Assembly: GCA_031376285.1 (NCBI GenBank)
Contig: JANMDN010000075.1
Span: 62,001-126,000 of the forward strand
Length of the DNA: 64,000 bases
From: JANMDN01 sp031376285
GTDB taxonomy: Bacteria; Actinomycetota; Thermoleophilia; Miltoncostaeales; Miltoncostaeaceae
Reading direction: 5' to 3'
Shown here: positions 27,193 to 34,471 of the stretch, in pieces
Position numbering within the stretch: position 1 is the stretch's first letter
Layout: every line of letters begins with the position of its first letter
The notes under the pieces: generated by a model
What the model saw: only the letters and a program-made list of their open reading frames with translations
Databases searched by the model: none
Told to the model about the DNA's origin: nothing
Made by a program: the position numbers and the translations under genes

Positions 27193-27401
27193 GACCGGCC
27201 TCCTCCAGCTACCTTCGCTAAGGGCCGCGGCTGCGGGTACGAGTCGCGCCCTTCGTGGTAGCGATGAGATCGGGCATGGCGCCGCAGCCACGCGCTCGCA
27301 TGACACGCCAGGCCGCGCGCCGCGACCCCCTCCAGTCCTTCTCCCCGAAGCACAGTCCTTAACGATTGATGACATGACCGGTCGCCCGTCTTCGTCCGCG
27401 C

Positions 27402-27407
27402 TACCCT
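27402..27407 (+). promoter_or_regulatory. Putative -10 box (TACCCT) of the UGA-thioredoxin gene
   Basis: TACCCT ends 7 bases before the ATG at 27415, the leaderless spacing common in this window. Confidence 0.45.
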
Positions 27408-27414
27408 CCCGCCC

Positions 27415-27873
27415 ATGAACGCACGACGCTTTGCCGCAATCGCAGGCCTTGGGACCGCGCTTCTTGCCGCGCCAGCCCACGGAGCGACGTTCGTGAACGG
27501 CACGCCCGACTTCGCCAAGTTGAAGGGCAAGCCGGTCGCGATCATGTTCTTCCACCCGCTCTGAGGCGCCTGCCAGGCCAAAGCGCCTCAGGTTGCGCAG
27601 TTTGCGCGACGCACGAAGGGGAAGGTCAGCGTCATCGCCATCGCGGCGCCGCCGAACGGCTTCGCGAACTACACCAGTCTCGTCATGCAGTTCCCGTCCG
27701 CCTTCTTCGGGAACGGACCGGTCAAGGTCTACCTCGACTCGAAGCAGAAGGCCTGGAACAAGTACCGCAGCAAGGCCGCCTACGAGGTTCCCGGCACCTT
27801 CGAGGCCCACACGTTCCTCACCGCACGCGGTGTCGTCACGAAGAAGAAGCCCGCCGGGTATCCCGTAGCCTAA
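27415..27873 (+). CDS. Secreted thioredoxin-fold protein with in-frame UGA in UxxC motif (candidate selenoprotein)
   Basis: Reading through one in-frame TGA (27562-27564, codon 50) gives an uninterrupted 152-residue protein. It has an N-terminal signal peptide with ARRF (residues 1-24, cut near AHG-A), then VAIMFFHPL-U-GAC-QAKAPQVAQFARR, a typical thioredoxin active site with U50-G-A-C53 in place of CxxC, then strand-helix elements (KVSVIAIAAPP; VKVYLDSKQKAWNKYRS) and VPGTFEAHTFLTARGVV at the usual edge-strand position, though without the cis-Pro. No other stop or frameshift is present. Immediately after the TGA lie two stem-loops. If selenocysteine is inserted, this is an extracytoplasmic Sec-dependent redox protein; otherwise it is a nonsense-disrupted gene. 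Confidence 0.75.
27561..27610 (+). promoter_or_regulatory. SECIS-like stem-loops after the in-frame UGA
   Basis: Stem 1 is a perfect 9-bp inverted repeat, CTGAGGCGC (27561-27569, containing the TGA) and GCGCCTCAG (27583-27591), with a 13-nt loop. Stem 2 is GTTGCGC/GCGCGAC (27592-27610) with loop AGTTT, whose apex is 34 nt after the UGA, within the range reported for bacterial SECIS elements. I cannot tell which, if either, SelB would bind. Confidence 0.5.
27866..27871 (+). promoter_or_regulatory. Putative -10 box (TAGCCT) of 27878 gene
   Basis: TAGCCT ends 6 bases before the GTG at 27878 and overlaps the end of the thioredoxin-fold gene, so the downstream gene could also be made from its own leaderless message. 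Confidence 0.35.
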
Positions 27874-27877
27874 AGCG

Positions 27878-28177
27878 GTGACCGAGCCCACAGCCGTCTG
27901 GAGCGTCGCGCTCCCCGCCGACGCCGAGCCACCGTACGACGTATACGTCGAGGGGCGCCAGCTCGACCCGGAAACCGAGTTCACGGCCGAGGGACGCTGG
28001 CTGCGGATCTCCCGCCCCATTCGCGCCCCCCCACCGAAGCTCGGCCTCGGGGGGCGGATCCTGCTCTCGATTGGGATCGGCGTCTACAAGGACCGCGTCG
28101 ATACCGTCGACCTGCGCTACCGAAGCGGCGGAGAAATCCGCAACGCCACCGGTCTCACGGTCATTCCTCCTCAGTAA
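27878..28177 (+). CDS. Small beta-rich conserved hypothetical protein
   Basis: A 99-residue protein from GTG 27878, 4 bp after the thioredoxin-fold gene. The pattern PPYDVYVEGRQLDPETEFTAEGRWLRISRPI ... LGGRILLSIGIGVYKDRVDTVDLRYRSGG matches a small actinobacterial family I know only as hypothetical (usual form VNGxxQxxGxDYxxxGRxLxFxRPL...GxYxxxDxVDV). No signal peptide, no cysteines. Function unknown; position suggests co-expression with the redox protein. Its stop overlaps the convergent cysO-like gene by 7 bp. Confidence 0.7.
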   Translation: MTEPTAVWSVALPADAEPPYDVYVEGRQLDPETEFTAEGRWLRISRPIRAPPPKLGLGGRILLSIGIGVYKDRVDTVDLRYRSGGEIRNATGLTVIPPQ

Positions 28178-28449
28178 CTGCCACCGGCGACCGCGGGAAG
28201 GATCGTCAGGTCCTGACCGTCAGCGACGGCCGTCTCGATGCCCTCCGCAAAACGCACATCCTCGCCCGCCACGAAGACATTCACAAAGCGCCGGAGTGCT
28301 CCCTCCTCGGTCACTCTCTCCGCAAAACCCGGGTAGGCAACGTCGACCTGTCCGATCAACTCGCGAACGGTTCCTGGCTCGCATTCGACAACGGCGACAC
28401 CGCCGGTGAGCTGGCGTAGCGGCGCGGGAATCTTGACTTTGACGGGCAT
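28171..28449 (-). CDS. CysO-like ThiS/MoaD sulfur carrier
   Basis: A 92-residue ubiquitin-fold sulfur carrier. It follows mycobacterial CysO closely: VKVKIPAPLRQLTGG at the start, LRRFVNVFVAGEDVRF in the middle, and ILPAVAGG near the end. Unlike CysO it has two extra residues (Ser-Tyr) after the Gly-Gly, so it must be trimmed before a C-terminal thiocarboxylate can form. It lies 16 bp downstream of thrC under the same SAM riboswitch, so a role delivering sulfide to a PLP enzyme of the homoserine branch is plausible. Confidence 0.88.
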   Translation of the reverse strand: MPVKVKIPAPLRQLTGGVAVVECEPGTVRELIGQVDVAYPGFAERVTEEGALRRFVNVFVAGEDVRFAEGIETAVADGQDLTILPAVAGGSY

Positions 28450-28465
28450 CTCTGGCTCCTCGGAA

Positions 28466-29731
28466 TCAGGCGGCGACGGGCGCGCCTTCGACGACCTGCT
28501 CGAAGGCTTCGACGGTTGGCGGAATGGTGAAGCGCTCGATCAGCGGGGCGACGACGTCGAGCGTCTTCAACCCGTCGCCGGTGATGTAGACGACGACGCT
28601 TGAGTCCTTCGTGAGTGTCCCCTCCTGTGCGAGCCTGACAAGGGCCGCGGTCGTGACCCCCCCAGCCGTCTCGGTGAAGACACCCGTCGTCTCGGCAAGG
28701 AGCTGCATTCCGTCGATGATCTCCTGCTCTGAGACGCCGCTGACTGACCCTTGTGACCCGCGCGCGACGTCGAGCGCGAAGAGGCCGTCGGCCGGGTTGC
28801 CGATGGCGAGGCTCTTGGCGATCGTCGATGGACGGACAGGCGATACGAAATCGAGATTTTCCCGCCAGGCGTGCGCGACCGGGCCGCAGCCGTCGGCCTG
28901 GGCGCCGTGCATCGCCGGGAGTTCCCCGGCGATCAGACCGGCGTCGCGCAGCTCACCGAACCCGCGGTAGATCTTCGTAAAGAGCGAGCCGGAGGCGATC
29001 GGCACCACGCATGCATCCGGGATCCGCCAGCCAAGCTGCTCGGCGACCTCGTAGGCGAGGGTCTTCGAGCCCTCGGCGTAGTACGGACGCACGTTCACGT
29101 TCACAAACGCCCACGGTCGGTCGGCGGCCAGCTCGGTGCAGAGGCGGTTGACGTCGTCGTAGTTGCCCTCGACGGCCACGAGGTTCGTGCCGTAGATGCC
29201 GGTGGCGACGATCTTCTGCTCTTCGAGGTCGTGCGGGATGAAGACGTAGCTCTCGAGGCCGGCGGCGGCGGCGTGTGCGGCGACCGAGTTCGCGAGGTTG
29301 CCGGTCGACGCGCAGGCGACCACCTGGTAACCGAGGCGTCGCGCCGCCTGCAGCGCGACGCTGACGACGCGGTCCTTGAAGCTGTGGGTGGGATTTGCCC
29401 CCTCGTTCTTGATCCACACCTCTCCCAGCCCGAGGCGCTCGGCCAGTCGCGGGGCCGCGATGAGCGGGCTCATGCCCGTCGGGAGGCCTGAGGTGAGATC
29501 GGTGGGCGCGCACGGCAGGAGGTCCCGGTAGCGCCAAAGCGACGGCGGACCGCTCGCGATGTGTTCGCGCGTCAGGGTCTCGGCGATGCGGTCGTAGTCG
29601 TAGACGACCTCAAGCGGACCGAAGCAGAAGTCGCACACGTAGGCGGCCACCAGCCCCAGCTCCCTGGAGCATTCCTTGCACCGCAGACCGACCGCAGTCG
29701 GCGACCATTCGCTCAATACTCCCGCCGTCAC
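28466..29731 (-). CDS. thrC: Threonine synthase (PLP fold type II)
   Basis: The GTG at 29731 has GAGGAGG 7 bases upstream and gives 421 residues. Earlier ATGs lack such a site and add non-conserved sequence. An N-terminal four-Cys zinc ribbon (LRCKEC ... YVCDFC) precedes the catalytic domain with the PLP lysine in NPTHSFKDR, CASTGNLANSVAAHA (phosphate/PLP loop) and a late ITGDGLKT. It should convert O-phosphohomoserine to threonine. It is the first gene after a SAM-I riboswitch and is followed by a CysO-like carrier, so a sulfur-transfer role (homocysteine synthesis) must be considered as an alternative. Confidence 0.92.
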   Translation of the reverse strand: MTAGVLSEWSPTAVGLRCKECSRELGLVAAYVCDFCFGPLEVVYDYDRIAETLTREHIASGPPSLWRYRDLLPCAPTDLTSGLPTGMSPLIAAPRLAERLGLGEVWIKNEGANPTHSFKDRVVSVALQAARRLGYQVVACASTGNLANSVAAHAAAAGLESYVFIPHDLEEQKIVATGIYGTNLVAVEGNYDDVNRLCTELAADRPWAFVNVNVRPYYAEGSKTLAYEVAEQLGWRIPDACVVPIASGSLFTKIYRGFGELRDAGLIAGELPAMHGAQADGCGPVAHAWRENLDFVSPVRPSTIAKSLAIGNPADGLFALDVARGSQGSVSGVSEQEIIDGMQLLAETTGVFTETAGGVTTAALVRLAQEGTLTKDSSVVVYITGDGLKTLDVVAPLIERFTIPPTVEAFEQVVEGAPVAA

Positions 29732-29809
29732 CTTCGTCCTCCTCTTCATTCGCCGCGACGTCATAGGCGAGGGAGAACGGGACGGCTGCTCCGGAGAGGG
29801 CCGATCGTC

Positions 29810-29906
29810 GCATCTCGCAGGCCGAAGCCTCCTGGAATTGGCACCTGGCGCGATTGCGCTGGTTGCCGCGGTTTCGTAGGGCCAATCCCTCCACCGCTCT
29901 TGATGC
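29810..29906 (-). ncRNA. SAM-I (S-box) riboswitch
   Basis: Conserved blocks occur in order on the minus strand: ATCAAGAGCGGTGGAGGGA, TGGCCCTACGAAACC, GGCAACC, AGGTGCCAATTCC and a closing GAGATGC pairing with GCATC. This is the full S-box core including the kink-turn and pseudoknot elements. Downstream, GTTCTCC (about 29780-29786) can pair with GGAGGAC over the thrC Shine-Dalgarno, and no U-tract is seen, suggesting SAM represses translation of thrC. Confidence 0.93.
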
Positions 29907-30003
29907 ACCTCACACGATAGGGAGTCAAGCCGTGCGGCGTCAACCTTCCCTTCACAAGACGCGACCCACGACAGCCGGCCGACGGGGTACCATCCCCGAC
30001 GCG

Positions 30004-30714
30004 ATGACGGAGCCCGAACCGACCACTGCCGCCGGCGACGAGCGGCCCGACTCCTCCGCGGCCCCCACGCCGCCCCGTCGGCAGCTCTTCAGACGGCGTC
30101 CCGCCGAGACCCCGCCCGCGCCGTCCGAACCGGATCCGTCGCTCGAGAACACCATGATCATGTCGGCTCCCCAACCAACCGAGATCATTCGCGCCGAGGA
30201 AGTTACCTCCGCGGCCGACGACGCCGCGGAGCGCACGTTCCGTGATCGGCCCGCCGACCCGGACGCGTCGTCCGGGCAGGCGCAGCGCTCTGGAGAGGGC
30301 GGCGCAGGCGAGCCCGGGTCCCGCGGGGCGCTCGAACGCGAGCGTCGCGGCCTCGTGGATCAGCGGGAAGAGCAGGTCTACCACCTCGGAGGGCTCGCGT
30401 TCGAGCTTCACCGGCGCGAACGCCTCCCGGACGGAGTCATGCGCCGCAGGGCCGACGATGTCAGCCAGATCGACGCGCGAATCCGCGAGATTGACGCGTC
30501 GCTCGATGCGATCGAGGCAAACCGCGAGGAGCGTCGGCAGCGCGATCGGGAGAAGCGCGCAGCGCGCCCGGCGCCCGAGCCTGCTGGCGTCTGCCCGAAT
30601 TGCGGGACTTCCTTCCAAGCCGAGGCCAGCTTCTGTTGGAGTTGCGGCACGGCCGTGAGTCGTGGCGAGCCGCCCGTTGCCGAACAGACCGACCCCAGCA
30701 CCGACGGATCATGA
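30004..30714 (+). CDS. Zinc-ribbon protein with charged helical region
   Basis: From ATG 30004 the protein is 236 residues: a disordered Pro/Ala/Thr-rich N-terminal third, a long charged helix (about 110-190, ERERRGLVDQREEQVYHLGGLAFELHRRE ... IDARIREIDASLDAIEANREERRQRDREKRAA) likely to be a coiled coil, and a C-terminal double CxxC zinc ribbon (CPNCGTSFQAEASFCWSCG). No membrane segment. It overlaps the next gene (ATGA), which encodes another zinc-ribbon protein, so the two probably work together. Function unknown. Confidence 0.8.
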   Translation: MTEPEPTTAAGDERPDSSAAPTPPRRQLFRRRPAETPPAPSEPDPSLENTMIMSAPQPTEIIRAEEVTSAADDAAERTFRDRPADPDASSGQAQRSGEGGAGEPGSRGALERERRGLVDQREEQVYHLGGLAFELHRRERLPDGVMRRRADDVSQIDARIREIDASLDAIEANREERRQRDREKRAARPAPEPAGVCPNCGTSFQAEASFCWSCGTAVSRGEPPVAEQTDPSTDGS

Positions 30715-31619
30715 GCGACGAGACACCACCCCCCGACGGCGCCTCCGCGCCCGAGCCCACTCCCCCGCCCGCTCTGGATGCGGGCGAGCCCGCAGCCCCT
30801 GCGCCGGTCTGTGCGACGTGTCAGGCGAGCCTTGACGCCGACCAGACCTACTGCCTCGAGTGTGGTGCTCCGACGCCGCTCGCTCCCGCGCTGCGCAAAC
30901 GCCAGCGCGGCTTGATCGCCATCGCCACCGGGGCGCTCCTCCTCGGGGGCGGTGCCGGCGCGCTTGCCTACCACCTCGGTTCCTCTGACGAGGGCGGATC
31001 GAATGTCGTCACCTCGGGGGGCGTCGTCTCGGCCGACTTCACGACCGGGACCGTCGGCACGCTTGGGGTCGATACGACGTTTTCGGGCGAGACCACACTC
31101 CCGACGGTCGAAACCGGCGTCACGGACTCATCGACCGATATTCCCTCGACCGACGGCACCGATACCGCCGGGTCGTCCGACACATCCTCCGGAACCGACA
31201 CCAGCTTCGGCACGGACGTAGGGACGGGCGTCGATACCGCGCCTCCGGACACGTCGGGCTTGACCGACGACACGACCGGATCCACCGAGTCGACGGGGTC
31301 CACGGCGTCAACGGAGTCCACGGACACGACAACCGACCTCACTCCCTCAAGCGACGACTGGCCCACGGGCACGGATGCCTGGACGGTCCAGGTCTCGTCG
31401 GTGCGAAAGCGCGCGGGCGCGGACCGACTCGTCAAGCGGATGACGACGGCTGGCAAGACCGCCGGCGTGCTCGCCTCCGGCGACCACAAGGGCTTCACGA
31501 GATCCGGCTACTGGGTCGTCTTCTCAGGAACCTTTGACACGAAGGCCGAGGCAGTCGCCGCGAAGGTCACGCTCGGCGGGGCGTTCGGTCGCACCATCGT
31601 TCGACGCGTTCGGAGCTGA
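30711..31619 (+). CDS. Zinc-ribbon, single-pass membrane protein with SPOR domain
   Basis: From ATG 30711 the protein is 302 residues. A zinc ribbon (CATCQASLDADQTYCLECG, about 25-43) is cytoplasmic, followed by one membrane helix (GLIAIATGALLLGGGAGALAYHLG, about 66-90), a long Thr/Ser/Asp/Gly-rich stalk (about 95-220) and a SPOR-like domain (about 222-300, WTVQVSSVRKRAGADRLVKRM ... GYWVVFSGTFDTKAEAVAA). SPOR domains bind denuded peptidoglycan at division sites, so this is a candidate cell-envelope or division protein linked to a cytoplasmic partner through its zinc ribbon, perhaps the preceding gene product. Confidence 0.85.
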   Translation: MSDETPPPDGASAPEPTPPPALDAGEPAAPAPVCATCQASLDADQTYCLECGAPTPLAPALRKRQRGLIAIATGALLLGGGAGALAYHLGSSDEGGSNVVTSGGVVSADFTTGTVGTLGVDTTFSGETTLPTVETGVTDSSTDIPSTDGTDTAGSSDTSSGTDTSFGTDVGTGVDTAPPDTSGLTDDTTGSTESTGSTASTESTDTTTDLTPSSDDWPTGTDAWTVQVSSVRKRAGADRLVKRMTTAGKTAGVLASGDHKGFTRSGYWVVFSGTFDTKAEAVAAKVTLGGAFGRTIVRRVRS

Positions 31620-31622
31620 CGC

Positions 31623-31919
31623 TCACCCGAGCGTTCGGATTCCCCCGACATCGTCGGGAAGCTCACGGATCGATCGCTCCCGCTCAGGTCCCCCGTGGCG
31701 CTCGTAGAGGTAGCGCACGATGCGGCGAGAGTCCCAGACGACGGTGTCGCCGTCAACGATGACCGGGACGATGCGCTGGCCGCTGACGTGCTCGACCACA
31801 TCGCGCCCCTCGCGCTCGCGCGGGACCTCCACGATCTCATAGGCAACCTCGACGTTCGCGAGGGCTTGGCGTACGGCCGCGCACCAGGGACAACGCTCAA
31901 GTTGGTAAAGCCTTAGCAC
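31623..31919 (-). CDS. Glutaredoxin-like protein (CPWC)
   Basis: A 98-residue glutaredoxin / GST-N fold: LYQLERCPWCAAVRQAL (active-site CPWC), IVPVIVDGDTVVWDSRRIVRYL (cis-Pro and substrate loop). It has no signal peptide and acts in the cytoplasm. It is convergent with the SPOR gene, 3 bp from its stop. The DS-rrI-RYL part is more GST_N_3-like than classical glutaredoxin, so the natural thiol cofactor is uncertain. Confidence 0.9.
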   Translation of the reverse strand: MLRLYQLERCPWCAAVRQALANVEVAYEIVEVPREREGRDVVEHVSGQRIVPVIVDGDTVVWDSRRIVRYLYERHGGPERERSIRELPDDVGGIRTLG

Positions 31920-32023
31920 GATTTGGCCAACGGGAGGTTGCCCCCGTCCGTACCGGCCAGTACGATCCGTTCAGGTTTTGTATCAGTTCCGTTCATGGCA
32001 GCTCCGCGGAAAGGGGCCCGACG

Positions 32024-32443
32024 ATGTACCGGTATAGCCGAGAAATGTACCTCGCGCTTCGGGATCACGTGATTGCCGATGCCGAGCACGCGCCATCTGC
32101 CAAGCGAGCACTCCTCAAGCGCTGCGAGGCTGCGGTCGAGCGGATCGCTCTCGATCCGAACCACCTGTCCCGCCCGGCCCTGCGTCTCTTCAACAACGTT
32201 CGAGCGCTCTTTCCGGTCAACAAGCAGCTGAGCGTCTACGAGACGATCTCGCGCCACGTCGACGACGCCATCGCCTTCCTCAGAACGGAAGAGGGCGCCG
32301 ATGCGGCGACGGTCAACCTGATGCGCTGCCGGGCCGCCACCAGGCGCGGGAAGGCGTGCCAGCGGGTGCCGCTGCCGGGCTCGCGCTTCTGTCCCTCGCA
32401 CAAGCACCTCGATCCGGCCCTCGCCGGATCCCGAGCCGCCTAG
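32024..32443 (+). CDS. Helical protein with Cys/His module like the NusA tail
   Basis: A 139-residue protein preceded by GGAAAGGGG. Residues 1-95 are helical (YSREMYLALRDHVIADAEHAPSAKRALLKRCEAAVERIALD ... VYETISRHVDDAIAFLRTEE) and not recognised. The C-terminus has C102-x9-C112-x10-C123-x2-H126 (RCRAATRRGKAC then GSRFCPSH). This has exactly the same Cys spacing as the NusA C-terminus in this window. The module resembles a small zinc knuckle used for binding nucleic acid or protein. No function can be assigned. Confidence 0.75.
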   Translation: MYRYSREMYLALRDHVIADAEHAPSAKRALLKRCEAAVERIALDPNHLSRPALRLFNNVRALFPVNKQLSVYETISRHVDDAIAFLRTEEGADAATVNLMRCRAATRRGKACQRVPLPGSRFCPSHKHLDPALAGSRAA

Positions 32444-32474
32444 CCCCGCCGTCGGCGCGGTCGATCACGCCGGG

Positions 32475-32480
32475 TAGATT
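32475..32480 (+). promoter_or_regulatory. Putative -10 box (TAGATT) of hyuAB
   Basis: TAGATT ends 6 bases before the hyuA GTG at 32487, the same leaderless spacing as elsewhere in the window. Confidence 0.45.
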
Positions 32481-32486
32481 CCCGGT

Positions 32487-34391
32487 GTGATCGACCGCAT
32501 CGTCTCGGCGGGGGTGGATGTCGGTGGAACGTTCACCGACGCGAGCGTCTTCGTCGGTTCGAAGCGCTTCGCCGCAAAGGTTCCCACCACTCCGAGCGAC
32601 CAGAGCGTCGGAGTCATCGCGGCGCTTTCAGCGGCCCTGCGCCAAGCCGGCCTGACACCGGCTGATCTCACGGCCTTCGCCCACGGAACAACCGTGGGGA
32701 CAAACGCACTACTCGAGGGCCGACTGGCGCGAACCGTCCTCTGCACGACGCGGGGGTTCGGCGACGTTCTTGCGCTCCGACGCCAGGACCGGGCCGACTT
32801 GTATCGCCTCGACCGGTCCCACCCACCACCCCTTGTCGAGCGCGACGATGTCATCGAGGTCGAGGAGCGCTGCGGACCGGATGGGGTGGTCCGCGATCTG
32901 ACCGACAGCGAGGTTCGCCGGGCTGTCGAGCGCGTGCGGGCGCGTCGTCCAGAGGCGGTGGCGGTCGGGCTCCTCTTCTCGTTCGCGTTCCCTGAGCACG
33001 AGCGCCGCCTCAGCGCGGCGCTACGAGCGGCCCTGCCCGACATCCACATCAGCACGTCGATCGAGGTGCTCCCCGAGATTCGCGAGTATGAGCGCATCTC
33101 GACCACCGCCATCGACGCCGCCCTCGGGCCGACGCTGCGGGGCTACCTCACCGCGCTTGGCGCGCGCGCCGCCTCCGCGGGGGCGCCAGCACCCGCGATC
33201 ATGCAGTCAAGCGGCGGGCTCATCGGTGTCCGCGACGCCGCGGCGCATCCCGCCTGGACCGCGCTCAGCGGACCTGCCGCTGGGGTCATTGGCGCGAGCG
33301 CACTCGCGGAATGCCTCGGCGAGAGGGACGTGCTCACGCTCGACATGGGCGGGACGTCGTGTGACGTTGCGGCGGTTGTCGGCGGCGTCGCGGGTCGAAC
33401 ATCTGCGACGGTTGTCGGAGGTCATGCCCTCTCGCTGCCGGCGATCGACGTGAACACGATTTCTGCCGGAGGTGGGAGCGTCGCCTGGGCTGACTCCGGT
33501 GGTGCGCTTCGCGTCGGCCCACGATCGGCGGGCTCCGAACCTGGACCTGCCGCCTATGGGCGCGGAGGGCACGAGCCGACGGTGACCGATGCCAACGTCG
33601 TCCTTCGACGACTCGACGGCGTGGAACTCGGGGCGGGTCTTCGCCTCGACCCTCCCCTCGCCACTCAGGCGATCCGGCCTCTTGCCGAGACGCTGGGTCT
33701 ATCGATCGAGGCCTGCGCCGAAGGGATCATCGCGGTCGCGGTCCAGGGCATGGTCGACGCGCTGCGCCGAGTGAGCGTGGAGCGCGGTCTCGATCCCCGC
33801 GGTTTTGCCCTCGTCGCATTTGGTGGAGCTGGTCCACTTCACGCGTGCCAGATCGCCGATGCCCTGGAGATATGCCGGGTCATCGTGCCGCAAGATGCCG
33901 GGGTGCTCGCGGCCCTCGGCCTGGTTGTCGCGCCGAGTCGCCGCGACGCCGTGCAGAGCGTCCTTCTCCCAATCGACGCCGACGGTGACCTTCAGACCGC
34001 GCTCACCACCCTTCGCGAGCGCGCGGAGATCGCGTTGCCGGGCGCGCCCACGGCCGTCTGCGCCGACTGTCGCTACGTCGGGCAACGCCACCACCTCACC
34101 GTCGACTGGACCCGCCCGGATGACGGCGCGTCCCTTCGATCGGCCTTTGATCGGGAGCATCAACGCCGCTTCGGTGACCACGATCCCACCCGACCGGTGG
34201 AGGTCGTGACCCTCCGGGTGGCGGCCGAGCGCGGGGGGAGCGCGCTCGAGCTGGCCGCGGCCCACGACCAACCCGAGTACGTCGGACCGCTCCTCCTTGC
34301 GCTCCCGGGTTCGAGCTGCTGGATCGCGCCTGGCTGGCGTGCTCGGCTTGGAGCCGGGGAGACGGTGACAATGGAGCGGCGCCATGCTTAA
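32487..34391 (+). CDS. hyuA: Hydantoinase / oxoprolinase subunit A (HyuA)
   Basis: A 634-residue ASKHA-type ATPase subunit. Motifs are AGVDVGGTFTDASVF (phosphate loop 1), AHGTTVGTNALLE, LSGPAAGVIGA, LTLDMGGTSCDVA (phosphate 2) and ALVAFGGAGPLHACQIADAL. Family members use ATP to open or carboxylate cyclic amides and ketones (5-oxoproline, N-methylhydantoin, acetone); substrate cannot be told from sequence. It is followed after 80 bp by the partner subunit gene. Starts with GTG. Confidence 0.93.
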   Translation: MIDRIVSAGVDVGGTFTDASVFVGSKRFAAKVPTTPSDQSVGVIAALSAALRQAGLTPADLTAFAHGTTVGTNALLEGRLARTVLCTTRGFGDVLALRRQDRADLYRLDRSHPPPLVERDDVIEVEERCGPDGVVRDLTDSEVRRAVERVRARRPEAVAVGLLFSFAFPEHERRLSAALRAALPDIHISTSIEVLPEIREYERISTTAIDAALGPTLRGYLTALGARAASAGAPAPAIMQSSGGLIGVRDAAAHPAWTALSGPAAGVIGASALAECLGERDVLTLDMGGTSCDVAAVVGGVAGRTSATVVGGHALSLPAIDVNTISAGGGSVAWADSGGALRVGPRSAGSEPGPAAYGRGGHEPTVTDANVVLRRLDGVELGAGLRLDPPLATQAIRPLAETLGLSIEACAEGIIAVAVQGMVDALRRVSVERGLDPRGFALVAFGGAGPLHACQIADALEICRVIVPQDAGVLAALGLVVAPSRRDAVQSVLLPIDADGDLQTALTTLRERAEIALPGAPTAVCADCRYVGQRHHLTVDWTRPDDGASLRSAFDREHQRRFGDHDPTRPVEVVTLRVAAERGGSALELAAAHDQPEYVGPLLLALPGSSCWIAPGWRARLGAGETVTMERRHA

Positions 34392-34471
34392 CGTGCGGCG
34401 ACGGGTGCTTCCACCCTCCGGGCGGCCGGCTCTGCGCCCCCACGGCCACCACATGGCGGATTCGGCCGCCA

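Larger units (their letters stand above)
27021..27414. other. Gene-free stretch with tRNA remnant
   Basis: About 390 bp with no convincing coding frame on either strand. It contains the tRNA-Arg-like remnant (27146-27192) and, at its right end, the promoter of the UGA-containing thioredoxin gene. I see no other structure in it. Confidence 0.6.

Noticed and set aside
26922..27581. Minus-strand frame encoding repeated PPHVWY peptides
   Set aside because: It arises from reading the 33-bp DNA repeats; the rest of the frame has no coding character and crosses the tRNA remnant.
27593..27868. Plus-strand frame overlapping the thioredoxin-fold gene (Arg/Ser-rich)
   Set aside because: Shadow frame without conserved sequence; the frame through the UGA has a clear fold.
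27685..27873. Separate 62-residue gene starting MQFPSAFFGNG
   Set aside because: It is the C-terminal half of the UGA-containing thioredoxin-fold protein read from an internal ATG.
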